From: CAMDBL01 sp964498125
GTDB taxonomy: Bacteria; Pseudomonadota; Alphaproteobacteria; Rhizobiales; Hyphomicrobiaceae
DNA length: 64,000 nt
Direction: 5' to 3'
Assembly (NCBI GenBank): GCA_964498125.1
Contig: CAZCGE010000027.1
Location: forward strand, 44,739-108,738
Shown here: one piece after another, positions 44,653 through 53,519 of the stretch
How the letters are laid out: the number at the start of each line of letters is the position of its first letter
Numbering within the stretch: the stretch's first letter is position 1
Program-made: the position numbers and the translations under genes
The notes under the pieces: model-generated
What the model was told of the DNA's origin: nothing
The model's database searches: none
What the model saw: the letters and a program-made list of their open reading frames with translations, nothing else

Positions 44653-46518
44653 ATGCAGAACTTCGACGTCATCGTTGTCGGCGGCGGGCATGCTGGCTGT
44701 GAGGCGGCGGCCGCTGCGGCGCGCATGGGCGCGCGTACGGCTCTGATTACGCATCGGTTTGAGACGATTGGCGAAATGTCCTGCAATCCGGCGATCGGCG
44801 GGCTCGGCAAGGGGCACCTGGTGCGCGAGATCGATGCGCTGGATGGGCTGATGGGCCGGGTGGCCGATGCGAGTGGCATCCAGTTCCGGATGCTCAATCG
44901 CTCGAAAGGCCCGGCGGTACAGGGCCCGCGCGCCCAGGCCGACCGTAAGTTGTATCGCCAGGCGATGCAGCAGGCGATCCGCGACACGGCGAATCTGACC
45001 GTTATCGAGGGCGGCGTCGAGGACCTGGTGGTCGCTGATCGCCGCGTTGTCGGCGTGGTCACTGCGCGGGGTCAAGCACTCGGCGCCGGCGCCGTGGTGC
45101 TGACGACAGGCACCTTTCTCAACGGCCTCATTCATATCGGCGAGACCAAGATCCCGGCGGGGAGGGTCAACGAGGCCCCGGCGCTCAAATTGTCCGAGCG
45201 CCTCTATGGTCTCGGTCTGCGCATGGGCCGGCTGAAGACGGGGACGCCGGCCCGCCTCGATGGCCGCTCGATCGACTGGGCGGCGCTCGAGCGGCAGCAG
45301 GGCGATGATCCGCCGGCGCCGTTCTCGTTCTTGACCGAGCGCATCACCACGCCGCAGGTCGATTGTCACATCACCGAGACCACCGAGGCGACGCACGCCA
45401 TCATTCGCGCCAATCTCGCGCGCGCGCCAATCTATTCCGGCCAGATCCAGAGCACCGGGCCGCGTTACTGCCCGTCGATCGAGGACAAGGTGGTGCGCTT
45501 CGCCGATCGCACCCGCCACCAGATCTTCCTCGAGCCGGAAGGTCTCGACGACGACACGATCTATCCCAACGGGGTGTCGACCTCGCTGCCGGCCGAGGTG
45601 CAGGACGCCTTCCTGCGCACCATTCGGGGCCTGGAAAAGGTCATGATCAAGCGGCCCGGCTATGCCATCGAGTACGATTACGTCGACCCGCGCGAGCTGG
45701 GGCAGACATTGCAAGTGAGGGCGCTGCCAGGCCTGTTTCTCGCCGGCCAGATCAACGGCACGACGGGGTACGAGGAGGCCGGCGCGCAGGGAATCGCCGC
45801 GGGCATCAATGCGGCACTGCTGGCCGGCGGGGCGGGGCGGACATTCATCGTCTCGCGCGCCGATGGCTATTTGGGCGTGATGATCGACGATCTCGTTACG
45901 CGCGGCGTCAGCGAGCCCTATCGCATGTTCACCTCGCGGGCCGAGTATCGCCTGCAACTCAGGGCCGACAACGCCGACCAGCGGTTGACGCCGTTGGGCG
46001 AGGCGCTGGGCTGCGTCGGTGCGGCGCGGTCCCAGGTGTTTGCGGCGAAGGCGAGGGCGCTGGCCGAGGGCGAAGCGATGCTGCGATCCTTGTCCTTGAC
46101 GCCGACGGAAGCCGGCCGGCATGGGCTCGACATCAATCGCGACGGGCGCCGACGCTCAGCCTACGAGATGCTGGCTTACCCGGGCATCACACTCGATCGC
46201 CTGGCGCCGATCTGGCCGCAGATTGCGCGGCTGGCGCGTCGGATCGCATCCCAGCTCGAGGTCGACGCGCGCTACGCTTCTTACGTCGCGCGCCAGGCCG
46301 AGGACGTGGCCAGCCTGCGCCGCGACGAGGCCGTGCGCATTCCCGACGACTTCGATTTCGCCAGCGTGGCCAGCCTGTCGACCGAGGTGCGCCAGAAGCT
46401 CGCCCGCGCCCGGCCAGCCACCGTCGCCCAGGCCGCCCGCATCGATGGCATGACGCCGGCGGCGCTGCTGGCGGTGTTGGCGCACGTGAAGAAGGGGAAG
46501 GTGCGGCGGGTGGGGTAG
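44653..46518 (+). CDS. mnmG: tRNA uridine-5-carboxymethylaminomethyl synthesis enzyme MnmG
   Basis: FAD-dependent partner of MnmE. 621 aa. The dinucleotide-binding motif VVGGGHAGCEAA covers residues 8-19, followed by MSCNPAIGGLGKGHLVREIDALDG. The NAD-binding middle and the helical C-terminus (DGMTPAALLAVLAHVKKGK) are complete. The start at MQNFDVIVV is chosen by homology; the frame is open 14 codons further upstream. Confidence 0.97.
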   Translation: MQNFDVIVVGGGHAGCEAAAAAARMGARTALITHRFETIGEMSCNPAIGGLGKGHLVREIDALDGLMGRVADASGIQFRMLNRSKGPAVQGPRAQADRKLYRQAMQQAIRDTANLTVIEGGVEDLVVADRRVVGVVTARGQALGAGAVVLTTGTFLNGLIHIGETKIPAGRVNEAPALKLSERLYGLGLRMGRLKTGTPARLDGRSIDWAALERQQGDDPPAPFSFLTERITTPQVDCHITETTEATHAIIRANLARAPIYSGQIQSTGPRYCPSIEDKVVRFADRTRHQIFLEPEGLDDDTIYPNGVSTSLPAEVQDAFLRTIRGLEKVMIKRPGYAIEYDYVDPRELGQTLQVRALPGLFLAGQINGTTGYEEAGAQGIAAGINAALLAGGAGRTFIVSRADGYLGVMIDDLVTRGVSEPYRMFTSRAEYRLQLRADNADQRLTPLGEALGCVGAARSQVFAAKARALAEGEAMLRSLSLTPTEAGRHGLDINRDGRRRSAYEMLAYPGITLDRLAPIWPQIARLARRIASQLEVDARYASYVARQAEDVASLRRDEAVRIPDDFDFASVASLSTEVRQKLARARPATVAQAARIDGMTPAALLAVLAHVKKGKVRRVG

Positions 46519-46530
46519 GGCAGGTCGGTC

Positions 46531-46556
46531 GGGGTCAGACCCATGGGTCTGACCCC
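46531..46556. repeat. GGGGTCAGACCC perfect palindrome
   Basis: A 26-bp perfect palindrome with half-site GGGGTCAGACCCA, 12 nt after the mnmG stop. Same family as 16652 and 60169. No T-tract follows. Confidence 0.85.
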
Positions 46557-46648
46557 TTGTCGCAATCGAGGCCCGACGCTCGCGGCGTGCCGTGGATTGT
46601 CGGGTCTCGCGAAGGGCTCGACCCGACCTACTTACTTCCACAGCTGGC

Positions 46649-47233
46649 CTAGCGACGGCGCGGCGGCACGACATCCTTGAAGGCGTCGAAACTCTTCCAG
46701 GCCGGCTCCTTGGGCTCGACATCGATACGAGGCAGATATTGCGAAGGCTCACCGGTCTGCACGTTTGGAATGTAGCGCGGGCAATTCGGGAAAATATGCT
46801 CGGGGATGACGCGGATGACGAGATGGGCCCCAGGCAGATCGTTCATCATCGGATCCTCGAAATGGAGGCTGGCCCGTCCGTTCACGCGCAAACGCTGCGG
46901 CTTCTCCCCCATGGCCATGAACAACAGGCCGACCCGCGGGTTGACCTTGATGTTGCCAAGGCTCTTGAACATACCATTGCCATCGTAGTCGGGGAACACG
47001 AGCAGGTCGGGCGCGGGTACTTTCACGAAGCCTGGGGGACCACCCTTGAATGAGCAATCAGGGTGCCCGTCCGAATCCGCGGTCGCGAGGAAGAAATAGC
47101 CGACGCTTTCAATGAACGCCTTGTCCTCGTCCTTGAAGCGGTTGCGCCACAGCCGCTCGATCAGCCGATCGGCGAGCGGCCTCGCGCCGAAATGATCCTG
47201 AAGCTCACGGTTGCCTTCGTGATACATTGCCAT
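46649..47233 (-). CDS. Pyridoxamine 5'-phosphate oxidase-like FMN-binding protein
   Basis: 194 aa from ATG at 47233 (MAMYHEGNRELQDHFG). FIESVGYFFLATADSDGHPDCSFKGGPPGFV and LLVFPDYDGNGMFKSLGNIKVNPRVGLLF are typical of the PPOX-class split-barrel FMN proteins. An ATG 33 nt upstream is also possible. Substrate unknown. Convergent with mnmG and divergent from rsmG. Confidence 0.85.
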   Translation of the reverse strand: MAMYHEGNRELQDHFGARPLADRLIERLWRNRFKDEDKAFIESVGYFFLATADSDGHPDCSFKGGPPGFVKVPAPDLLVFPDYDGNGMFKSLGNIKVNPRVGLLFMAMGEKPQRLRVNGRASLHFEDPMMNDLPGAHLVIRVIPEHIFPNCPRYIPNVQTGEPSQYLPRIDVEPKEPAWKSFDAFKDVVPPRRR

Positions 47234-47469
47234 GATCGCCCCGCGATGTTCGAGCACCACCTTCATGCTATCGCGATCAGCGGCATTGGGCGAGTCGGCG
47301 CTGCTGGCGCACGTGAAGCTGGGCGGGGTAGGCGTGCGCGAAGGGTTCTGCTGCGACGGGCGACCGCGGTCCGACAAAGGCGCCGCGGTTGTCGCACAAT
47401 CGCTGCCACCTCGCCGGACACCGCTGTGTGACCTTGCAGATCCCTTCCGCTCATTCCGACATCGGATAG

Positions 47470-48285
47470 ATGCACGTGGTCCAGCACATAGATACCCCCG
47501 CAGCCTTCGCCGCCGCCTTTCCGGTTTCACGTGAAACTCTGGCGAAGCTAGAGACTTACGAGTTGTTGCTCAAGCAATGGCAGAAGACCATCAACCTGGT
47601 CGCGCCGAGCACGCTCGACGACCTCTGGCATCGCCACTTCGCCGATTCGGCGCAGCTGGTAGGGGTGGCGAGCGAGGTGGCTTCGTCCGCCACCTCTGCC
47701 ACGGGCGCCATCCCGGCATTCATTGCCGGGACCCATGGTCCCGCAGGCCCCAAAGCTCGAAGTCGTGGTGACACGGGTCCCAGGAACAAGCCCCGGGATG
47801 ACGGCGGAGTTGCGAGCGAGGAGAGCCTCCCCCGGCATTGGCTCGACCTGGGCTCGGGAGCCGGCTTTCCCGGGATGGTTGTTGCCATCATGCTGGCCGA
47901 GACGCCGGGGGTTCGCGTCACCCTGATCGAAAGCGATCAGCGCAAGTCAGCATTCCTGCGCGAGGTCGCCCGGCAGACCGGCGCACCTGTGGATATCCTG
48001 TCGACAAGAATCGAACGGGCGGCGACTCAGTTTAGATTGCCGGTGGCGGATGTTGTGACGGCGCGGGCCGTGGCGCCACTCGGCCGCCTGCTACAACTCG
48101 TCAAGCCGCTGCTCGGCGACCAGGGTGTCGGCTTGTTTTTGAAGGGCCGGGATGCGGAGCGGGAAATCAAGGAGGCGCGACAGCGGTGGCAGTTCGACTG
48201 CGACTTGCAGCCGAGCCTTACGGATGACGCGGCACGGATCATGGTGATACGCAACGTCAGGGCCAACTCGGAGGTGCAACCGTGA
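47470..48285 (+). CDS. rsmG: 16S rRNA (guanine527-N7)-methyltransferase RsmG, with insertion
   Basis: Methylates G527 of 16S rRNA. 271 aa, against about 205-220 usually. The N-terminus PVSRETLAKLETYELLLKQW is encoded across a parS site. The SAM-binding region WLDLGSGAGFPGMV follows, and the C-terminus is complete. Between HFADSAQL and LPRHWLDLGSG lies extra sequence (residues about 79-115) rich in Gly, Pro and Arg and encoded by a pair of inverted palindromes. The frame is kept. Its end overlaps the parA start by 4 nt. Confidence 0.93.
   Translation: MHVVQHIDTPAAFAAAFPVSRETLAKLETYELLLKQWQKTINLVAPSTLDDLWHRHFADSAQLVGVASEVASSATSATGAIPAFIAGTHGPAGPKARSRGDTGPRNKPRDDGGVASEESLPRHWLDLGSGAGFPGMVVAIMLAETPGVRVTLIESDQRKSAFLREVARQTGAPVDILSTRIERAATQFRLPVADVVTARAVAPLGRLLQLVKPLLGDQGVGLFLKGRDAEREIKEARQRWQFDCDLQPSLTDDAARIMVIRNVRANSEVQP
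47524..47537. promoter_or_regulatory. parS site 2, inside rsmG
   Basis: GTTTCACGTGAAAC, a perfect parS core, encoding part of VSRET near the RsmG N-terminus. The occurrence of parS at this point of rsmG is common in alphaproteobacteria. It lies 4.3 kb from parS site 1 and 0.75 kb before parA. Confidence 0.95.
47709..47804. repeat. CATCCCGGC-type palindromic pair inserted in frame in rsmG
   Basis: A left hairpin at 47709-47738 (CATCCCGGC with GCCGGGACCCATGG) faces a right copy at 47772-47804 (CACGGGTCCC to CCCCGGGATGACGG). This is the layout of the intergenic CATCCCGGC elements, slightly degenerate. About 108 nt (36 codons) appear foreign to rsmG. Confidence 0.75.
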
Positions 48286-49115
48286 GCGGCATGGCAGCAG
48301 GGGCAGGCGGCTTGCGTGTTCTGGCGGTCGCCAACCAAAAAGGCGGCGTTGGCAAGACGACGACGGCCATCAATCTGGGCACGGCGCTGGCAGCGGTCGG
48401 CGAGCGGGTGCTGGTCATCGACCTCGATCCGCAAGGCAACGCATCGACGGGACTGGGGATTGGCCTCGATCAGCGCAAGCGCACCAGCTTCGATGTGCTG
48501 GTGGGGACCGTGTCGCTGCTCAATGCGGCGATGCCGACGGCGGCGCCGGGACTGAGCGTCGTCACCGCAACATCGGACCTGGTGGGCATCGAAGGTCAGC
48601 TGGCGGCCGATGGCAACCGGCCGTACCGGCTGCGTGACGCGATCACCGCGCTGATTGGCCAGCAGCGGGCGCGGCCGGCGGAGGCGGCGCTGTCCTACGT
48701 GCTGATCGATTGCCCGCCCTCGCTCAATCTGCTGACCGTCAACGCCTTGAGCGCGGCGGACGCCGTGCTGGTGCCGGTGCAGTGTGAATTCTTCGCGCTG
48801 GAAGGCATCTCCCAGCTCAAGGACTCGATCGAGCAGATCAGGGCGACGCTCAATCCACGCCTGGAAATCCAGGGCGTGGTGCTGACCATGCACGACGCTC
48901 GCCTCGCGCTGTCGAAAGAGGTCGCGGCCAACGTGCGCTCGTTCTTCGGCGCCAAGGTCTATCAGACCGTCATTCCGCGCAATACGCGGGTTGCCGAGGC
49001 GCCCTCGCATGGCAAGCCGCTGCTGCTCTACGATTACGACTGTATCGGTAGCCAAGCGTACATCCACCTCGCTTCCGAGATCATCGAGCGGGAGCGCATG
49101 ATCAAGGCGGCTTAG
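48282..49115 (+). CDS. parA: Chromosome-partitioning ATPase ParA
   Basis: Walker-type ATPase that drives origin segregation with ParB-parS. 277 aa from GTG at 48282. The deviant Walker A KGGVGKTT is at residues 20-27, with VLVIDLDPQGNASTGLG and the Walker B region VLIDCPPSLNLLT. Coupled to rsmG by a 4-nt overlap; parB starts 70 nt after its stop. Confidence 0.96.
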   Translation: MSGMAAGAGGLRVLAVANQKGGVGKTTTAINLGTALAAVGERVLVIDLDPQGNASTGLGIGLDQRKRTSFDVLVGTVSLLNAAMPTAAPGLSVVTATSDLVGIEGQLAADGNRPYRLRDAITALIGQQRARPAEAALSYVLIDCPPSLNLLTVNALSAADAVLVPVQCEFFALEGISQLKDSIEQIRATLNPRLEIQGVVLTMHDARLALSKEVAANVRSFFGAKVYQTVIPRNTRVAEAPSHGKPLLLYDYDCIGSQAYIHLASEIIERERMIKAA

Positions 49116-49185
49116 GCCAGCGTCAACTTATCCCCGCCGCAGTCCACCAGCGTATCCTCCATTCCCACAGATCCGCGATAGGCAC

Positions 49186-50073
49186 ATGACAGCACACTTG
49201 CAGAAAAGCCGGCTCGGCAGAGGTCTGGCATCCTTGATCGGGGAACCCGCGGACAGACATTTGCGATCGCCGACCATCGGCGAGCAGCGGCTGGTGGCGA
49301 TCGATCTGGTGCGTTCCAGCACGCTCAATCCGCGCCGGGATTTTCGCGAGGAGGAGCTGGCCGAGCTGGCCGACTCGATCCGGTCCAAGGGCCTGGTGCA
49401 GCCGATCATCGTCCGGCCAAGCCCCGATGACGGGCCCGGCTTCGAGATTGTCGCCGGCGAGCGGCGGTGGCGCGCTGCGCAGAAGGCCGGGCTGCACTCC
49501 ATTCCCGTGATCGTGCGCGACCTCGGCGATCGCGAGGTGCTCGAGTTCGCGATCATCGAGAATGTGCAGCGGACCGATCTCAATGCCATCGAAGAGGCCT
49601 CCGGCTACCGCGATCTCATCGAGCGATTCGGCTACAATCAGGATCAGTTGTCGGAGATCATCGGCAAGAGCCGCAGCCATGTCGCCAATACGCTGCGGAT
49701 GCTGAAGCTGCCCATCGGCGTGCAGGAACTGGTGCAGCAAGGCAAACTGACGGCGGGACATGCGCGGGCACTGATTGGACGCGATGACGCGATCGGGCTG
49801 GCCGAGCGCATCATCGCCGAAGGCCTCAACGTGCGCGAAGTCGAAGCTCTGGTGCAGGGCGGCGCGGCCACGGGCGTTGCCGGCGGGGTGCGCCAACCGC
49901 GCGACAAGGACCCCGACACCAAGGCGTTCGAGAAAGAACTGGCGGATCTCCTCGGCCTCAAGGTCGAGATCAAACGCGGCTCTGGCGAAAGTGGCAATCT
50001 GGTCATCAAATTCGGCAATTTCGATCAGCTCGATTACATCCGCCAGCGCTTGATGAGCGGGCCGCAGCGCTGA
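49186..50073 (+). CDS. parB: Chromosome-partitioning protein ParB
   Basis: CTP-dependent clamp that loads at parS. 295 aa. The N-terminal CTP-binding domain contains LNPRRDF and VAGERRWRAAQKAGL; the helix-turn-helix region follows NVQRTDLNAIEEA (SRSHVANTLRMLKLP); the C-terminal dimerisation domain ends near FDQLDYIRQRLM. Its two likely targets are the parS sites at 43194 and 47524. Confidence 0.96.
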   Translation: MTAHLQKSRLGRGLASLIGEPADRHLRSPTIGEQRLVAIDLVRSSTLNPRRDFREEELAELADSIRSKGLVQPIIVRPSPDDGPGFEIVAGERRWRAAQKAGLHSIPVIVRDLGDREVLEFAIIENVQRTDLNAIEEASGYRDLIERFGYNQDQLSEIIGKSRSHVANTLRMLKLPIGVQELVQQGKLTAGHARALIGRDDAIGLAERIIAEGLNVREVEALVQGGAATGVAGGVRQPRDKDPDTKAFEKELADLLGLKVEIKRGSGESGNLVIKFGNFDQLDYIRQRLMSGPQR

Positions 50074-50180
50074 CGCAGCGTGCCCTTGCGGCAGGCCCCT
50101 CTTGCGGCAGTCGTGGTCAAGGCGGGCTCCGCCATGATAGGTTCATGGTTTCCCGCGCGCCGCCAAGGACGCCACTGAGC

Positions 50181-51014
50181 ATGAACAAATCGCTCGTCCA
50201 GCAACAGTTCGGACCGCATGCCGCTGCCTACGTCGCCTCGGCGCCGCATGCCACCGGCAGCAGTCTGGCGCGGCTGGTCGAGGTGCTGGACTTGCAGCCG
50301 ACGTGGCGGGTGCTCGATGTGGCGACCGGGGCGGGCCACACAGCTGCGGCGGTGGCGCCGCACGTTGCCAGCGTGATTGCCAGCGATCTTACGCCGGAAA
50401 TGCTGGCAGAAGCGGACAAGCTGGCTCGGGCCAAGGGCCTTGCCAACGTCACGACGGCGCTTGCAGACGCCGAGGCGTTGCCTTTTGCCGATGCAACCTT
50501 CGACCTCGTCACGTGCCGCATCGCCGCGCACCATTTTCCGGATGTGGCGCGATTCATTTCGCAGGCGCAGCGTGTGCTCAAGGCGAATGGCGTGTTGGCG
50601 CTGGTCGACAATATTTCTCCCGATGCGCTGTCGACACCTGGGTTCACGACAGCCGAATTGGCCGACGCCGTGGAGGCCTACAACGACTTCGAGTCGTTGC
50701 GCGATCCCAGTCATGTCCGCTGCTTGACGGTCGAGGCGTGGCATGCCGGGCTGGCGCAAGCCGGTCTGGTGGTCGAGCACAGCGAAATCCTGCCAAAGCC
50801 GATGCAATTCAGGGCGTGGGTGGAGCGTCAGCACGTGCCGGCGGCGATTGTCGCGCGGCTCGACGCCATTCTGCACGGCGGCGAACCGGCATTGACGGCT
50901 TTCCTGCGGCCCAGCCAGCAGGCAGGCGAGGTCTGGTTCTGCCTCGATGAGGTTCTATTGGTCGCCAGAAAAAGGCCCGCGCGGATGCCGGACGGTGCTG
51001 CCGCTCGGACCTGA
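50181..51014 (+). CDS. Class I SAM-dependent methyltransferase
   Basis: 277 aa, UbiE/Methyltransf_11 type. Motif I VLDVATGAGHTAAAVA, motif II-like VIASDLTPEMLAEA, and FDLVTCRIAAHHFPDVARF. The start at MNKSLVQQQFGPHAAAY is preferred over an ATG 36 nt upstream. Substrate unknown. Follows parB, where holA would often be in relatives. Confidence 0.88.
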   Translation: MNKSLVQQQFGPHAAAYVASAPHATGSSLARLVEVLDLQPTWRVLDVATGAGHTAAAVAPHVASVIASDLTPEMLAEADKLARAKGLANVTTALADAEALPFADATFDLVTCRIAAHHFPDVARFISQAQRVLKANGVLALVDNISPDALSTPGFTTAELADAVEAYNDFESLRDPSHVRCLTVEAWHAGLAQAGLVVEHSEILPKPMQFRAWVERQHVPAAIVARLDAILHGGEPALTAFLRPSQQAGEVWFCLDEVLLVARKRPARMPDGAAART

Positions 51015-51152
51015 CGCTGGCAAGCAGGTTTTGGCAAATTCAAGTCGTCGGGAGCGGCGAGATCGTGGGTTTGCGGGACAGTCGCTGATGAATGTTCTGG
51101 ATTGAAAATGTGCTAGGCTGCCTTTCAACACCAGAGGATAGATCCGGAAACA

Positions 51153-51569
51153 ATGGCAAGCACTATCGATTGGCGAGACGCGATCGCACCGACACTTGCC
51201 GACATCGAGCAGTTGGCGCGGGCGGCCTGGGAGCGACTGCCGGGCGAATTCCGGCAAATGTGCTCCGATCTCATCTTCCGTGTCGACGAGTTCCCCACCG
51301 ACGAGGTTTTGGAGGCACTCGAGGCGGAGACACCTTTCGACATCATGGGGCTCTACCAGGGCGTCAGCCTGGATCGTAAAAGCGTGTCTGACGTCGCCAG
51401 GGAGCCGGACATGGTGTTCCTGTATCGCCGCCCGCTGCTGGACTACTGGGCGGAGTCCGAGGAGACGCTGGACGAACTTGTCACGCACGTGCTGGTGCAC
51501 GAGATCGGCCACCATTTCGGCTTCTCCGATGCGGACATGGAGGAGTTGGAGCAGGCCGCTCATGCTTGA
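51153..51569 (+). CDS. Zincin-like metallopeptidase family protein (DUF1025 type)
   Basis: 138 aa. The C-terminal VHEIGHHFGFSDADMEELE carries the HExxH zinc motif with a further His and Asp, typical of this short metallopeptidase family. DLIFRVDEFPTDEVLEALE and FDIMGLYQGVSL precede it. No signal peptide, so cytoplasmic. Physiological substrate unknown. Confidence 0.88.
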   Translation: MASTIDWRDAIAPTLADIEQLARAAWERLPGEFRQMCSDLIFRVDEFPTDEVLEALEAETPFDIMGLYQGVSLDRKSVSDVAREPDMVFLYRRPLLDYWAESEETLDELVTHVLVHEIGHHFGFSDADMEELEQAAHA

Positions 51570-51710
51570 GCCAGGGGCCGCGTTTGCCAAGCGTTTACTT
51601 TGGCTTGCGGAGGCTGTTAGGGGTCGGGCGACGTTCGGCTTGCCAAGGCGGCGTATTCCCTGCAATGCTGCTTTGACTGGCGCCAATCTGGCCAAACGAG
51701 TAGTCCCGGA

Positions 51711-52232
51711 ATGAACTCTCGCAGTCTTTTCGCCGCCAGCGTCTTGTCGGCGGCCTTGGCGCTTACGGTGCTGATGCCGTCCGCGCGCGGCGAGGGCCCG
51801 CCTACACCCGAGCAGTACGTGGCCCATGTCGGCGGGGGAGCACGGATCATTCCGCCGGGAGAACTCAGCCTCGATAATCGGCGCATGGTTTGCGGCCATC
51901 GGCCGACCGTGCTGGATGACCAGCTCGACGACTACGGCGCGGCCTATCCGGGATTTCTCATCCTCAACCCGAAATTGCTGGCCAGGGTTTCGACCCCCGT
52001 CAAGCTCTGGATCTATGCCCACGAGTGTGGCCACCAGTTCCGCGGCCCCGACGAGGAAACGGCAGATTGTTTTGCGGTGCAGCGCGGCCGCCGCCAGGGC
52101 TGGCTGACGGCGGACGGGATCGAAGAGATTTGCCGTTTCATTGCGCCTGCCAAGGGTGACAGCATGCATTTCTCGGGCTCGCACCGCTGCGAGTACATGC
52201 GGCAGTGCTTTTCCGACCCGAAGATCCGCTAG
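51711..52232 (+). CDS. Secreted protein with HExxH motif, unrecognised
   Basis: 173 aa. Signal peptide at residues 1-27 (ALALTVLMPSARG). IYAHECGHQFRGPDEETADCFAVQRG contains His-Glu-x-x-His with a downstream Glu-Glu-x-Ala-Asp, a gluzincin-like arrangement, so a periplasmic metalloprotease is plausible. Six cysteines, including CGHRP and CEYMRQC, suggest disulphides. No named family is claimed. Confidence 0.65.
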   Translation: MNSRSLFAASVLSAALALTVLMPSARGEGPPTPEQYVAHVGGGARIIPPGELSLDNRRMVCGHRPTVLDDQLDDYGAAYPGFLILNPKLLARVSTPVKLWIYAHECGHQFRGPDEETADCFAVQRGRRQGWLTADGIEEICRFIAPAKGDSMHFSGSHRCEYMRQCFSDPKIR

Positions 52233-52324
52233 AAACCCGTCCAGATCGTTCGGCAGGGGACAGTTATCCCCGGCATCCCCATTCGGCATTACGATCGATC
52301 GCTGGTGTTGGCCGAGGTCGACCG

Positions 52325-52756
52325 ATGGGCTCCACGGATGTCACGCGCAAGCTGCTGGGGTTGGCCAGGACCATCCATCGATGGCTGGGAAATTTGATGA
52401 CCCTGGAGGCAGGCAGGCGCGATCGGATCGCCAAGTATGCCGAGGAGATCGCGGCGACCCTGCAGCGCGCGGCGGACGGACTGTCACGACTGGAAGCCGA
52501 TCCGGCGGACAAGGGTGCGCACCGCGTGCTGGTGCGTGAACTCGGCCGTATTGCCGGTTACCTCGAGACCATTGTCGAAGTTCTCGAGCATCATCTTGAC
52601 GGCCGTAAGCTTACGGGCGTTAAAAGACGGCTGGAACAGCTAGCGGCTCTCGAGTCGGCCGGGGCGGTCAACTGTCCGGCCGACAAGTCGCGAATCGACC
52701 GGCTGCTGGCCGCCGAGGGGTATTTCCGGGCCTTGGCGGATGGACTGCGGGCCTAA
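52325..52756 (+). CDS. Unrecognised helical protein
   Basis: 143 aa from ATG at 52325. Predicted almost entirely alpha-helical (AEEIAATLQRAADGLSRLEA, ELGRIAGYLETIVEVLEHHLDG). No signal or membrane segment. It precedes leuD by 32 nt and may share its transcript. No family recognised. Confidence 0.6.
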   Translation: MGSTDVTRKLLGLARTIHRWLGNLMTLEAGRRDRIAKYAEEIAATLQRAADGLSRLEADPADKGAHRVLVRELGRIAGYLETIVEVLEHHLDGRKLTGVKRRLEQLAALESAGAVNCPADKSRIDRLLAAEGYFRALADGLRA

Positions 52757-52788
52757 CGCACGGCCGAAATGAGGAAGGACGAAGTCGA

Positions 52789-53394
52789 ATGGACAAGTTC
52801 ACGACGCTGACCGGTGTCGCCGCCGCGTTGCCCATGCGCAATATCGATACCGACAAGATCATTCCGGCAAGATACTTGAAGACGATCAAGCGTACCGGGC
52901 TCGGCAAGTCGCTGTTCTGGGAGCTGCGCTATGACGAGCAGGGCAAGGAGCGGCCCGACTTCGTGCTCAACAAGCCGGCCTACCGCAAGGCGCAGGTGTT
53001 GGTCGCTGGCGATAATTTCGGCTGCGGCTCCTCGCGCGAGCATGCGCCGTGGGCGTTGCAGGACTTTGGCATCCGCTGCGTCATCTCGACCAGCTTCGCC
53101 GATATCTTCTTCAATAACAGCTTCAAGAACGGCATCCTGCCGATCAAGGTGTCGCCAGAGGAGCTGGAGAAACTGCTCGACGACGCCAGCCGCGGCGCCA
53201 ATGCGACGCTGACCATCGATCTGGAGAAGCAGGAAATCCGCGGGCCGGATGGCGGCGTCATTCACTTCGACATCGATCCGTTTCGCAAGCATTGCCTGCT
53301 GAATGGCCTCGATGACGTTGGCTTGACGATGCAAGAGGGCAAGAAGATCGAGGATTATGAGACAAAGGCGAAGTCGGAGCGGCCTTGGGCGTAG
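52789..53394 (+). CDS. leuD: 3-isopropylmalate dehydratase small subunit
   Basis: Small subunit of isopropylmalate isomerase in leucine synthesis. 201 aa. MRNIDTDKIIPARYLKTI and GDNFGCGSSREHAPWAL are diagnostic. leuC is not in the window. The TAG stop is part of a palindromic repeat that begins at 53391. Confidence 0.95.
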   Translation: MDKFTTLTGVAAALPMRNIDTDKIIPARYLKTIKRTGLGKSLFWELRYDEQGKERPDFVLNKPAYRKAQVLVAGDNFGCGSSREHAPWALQDFGIRCVISTSFADIFFNNSFKNGILPIKVSPEELEKLLDDASRGANATLTIDLEKQEIRGPDGGVIHFDIDPFRKHCLLNGLDDVGLTMQEGKKIEDYETKAKSERPWA

Positions 53395-53509
53395 GGTGCA
53401 ATAGGCGTCGATGCGGAGCATCGCTCCGCGATGACGCCGTATTGCACCGGCTGCGGCCCCACATGCGGTCGGTGAGTGGTGCAATACGCCTTCGGCTATT
53501 GCACCCTAC
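53391..53509. repeat. GTAGGGTGCAATAG inverted-repeat element
   Basis: Arms GTAGGGTGCAATAG at 53391-53404 and CTATTGCACCCTAC at 53496-53509 are perfect complements. Inside, two further GTGCAAT/ATTGCAC hairpins are nested. The left arm includes the leuD stop; the right arm ends 10 nt before the dctM-type stop. It fills the whole gap. Confidence 0.85.
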
Positions 53510-53519
53510 GGAAATGCCG

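Noticed and set aside
44599..46122. 507-codon minus-strand open frame
   Set aside because: Antisense shadow of mnmG.
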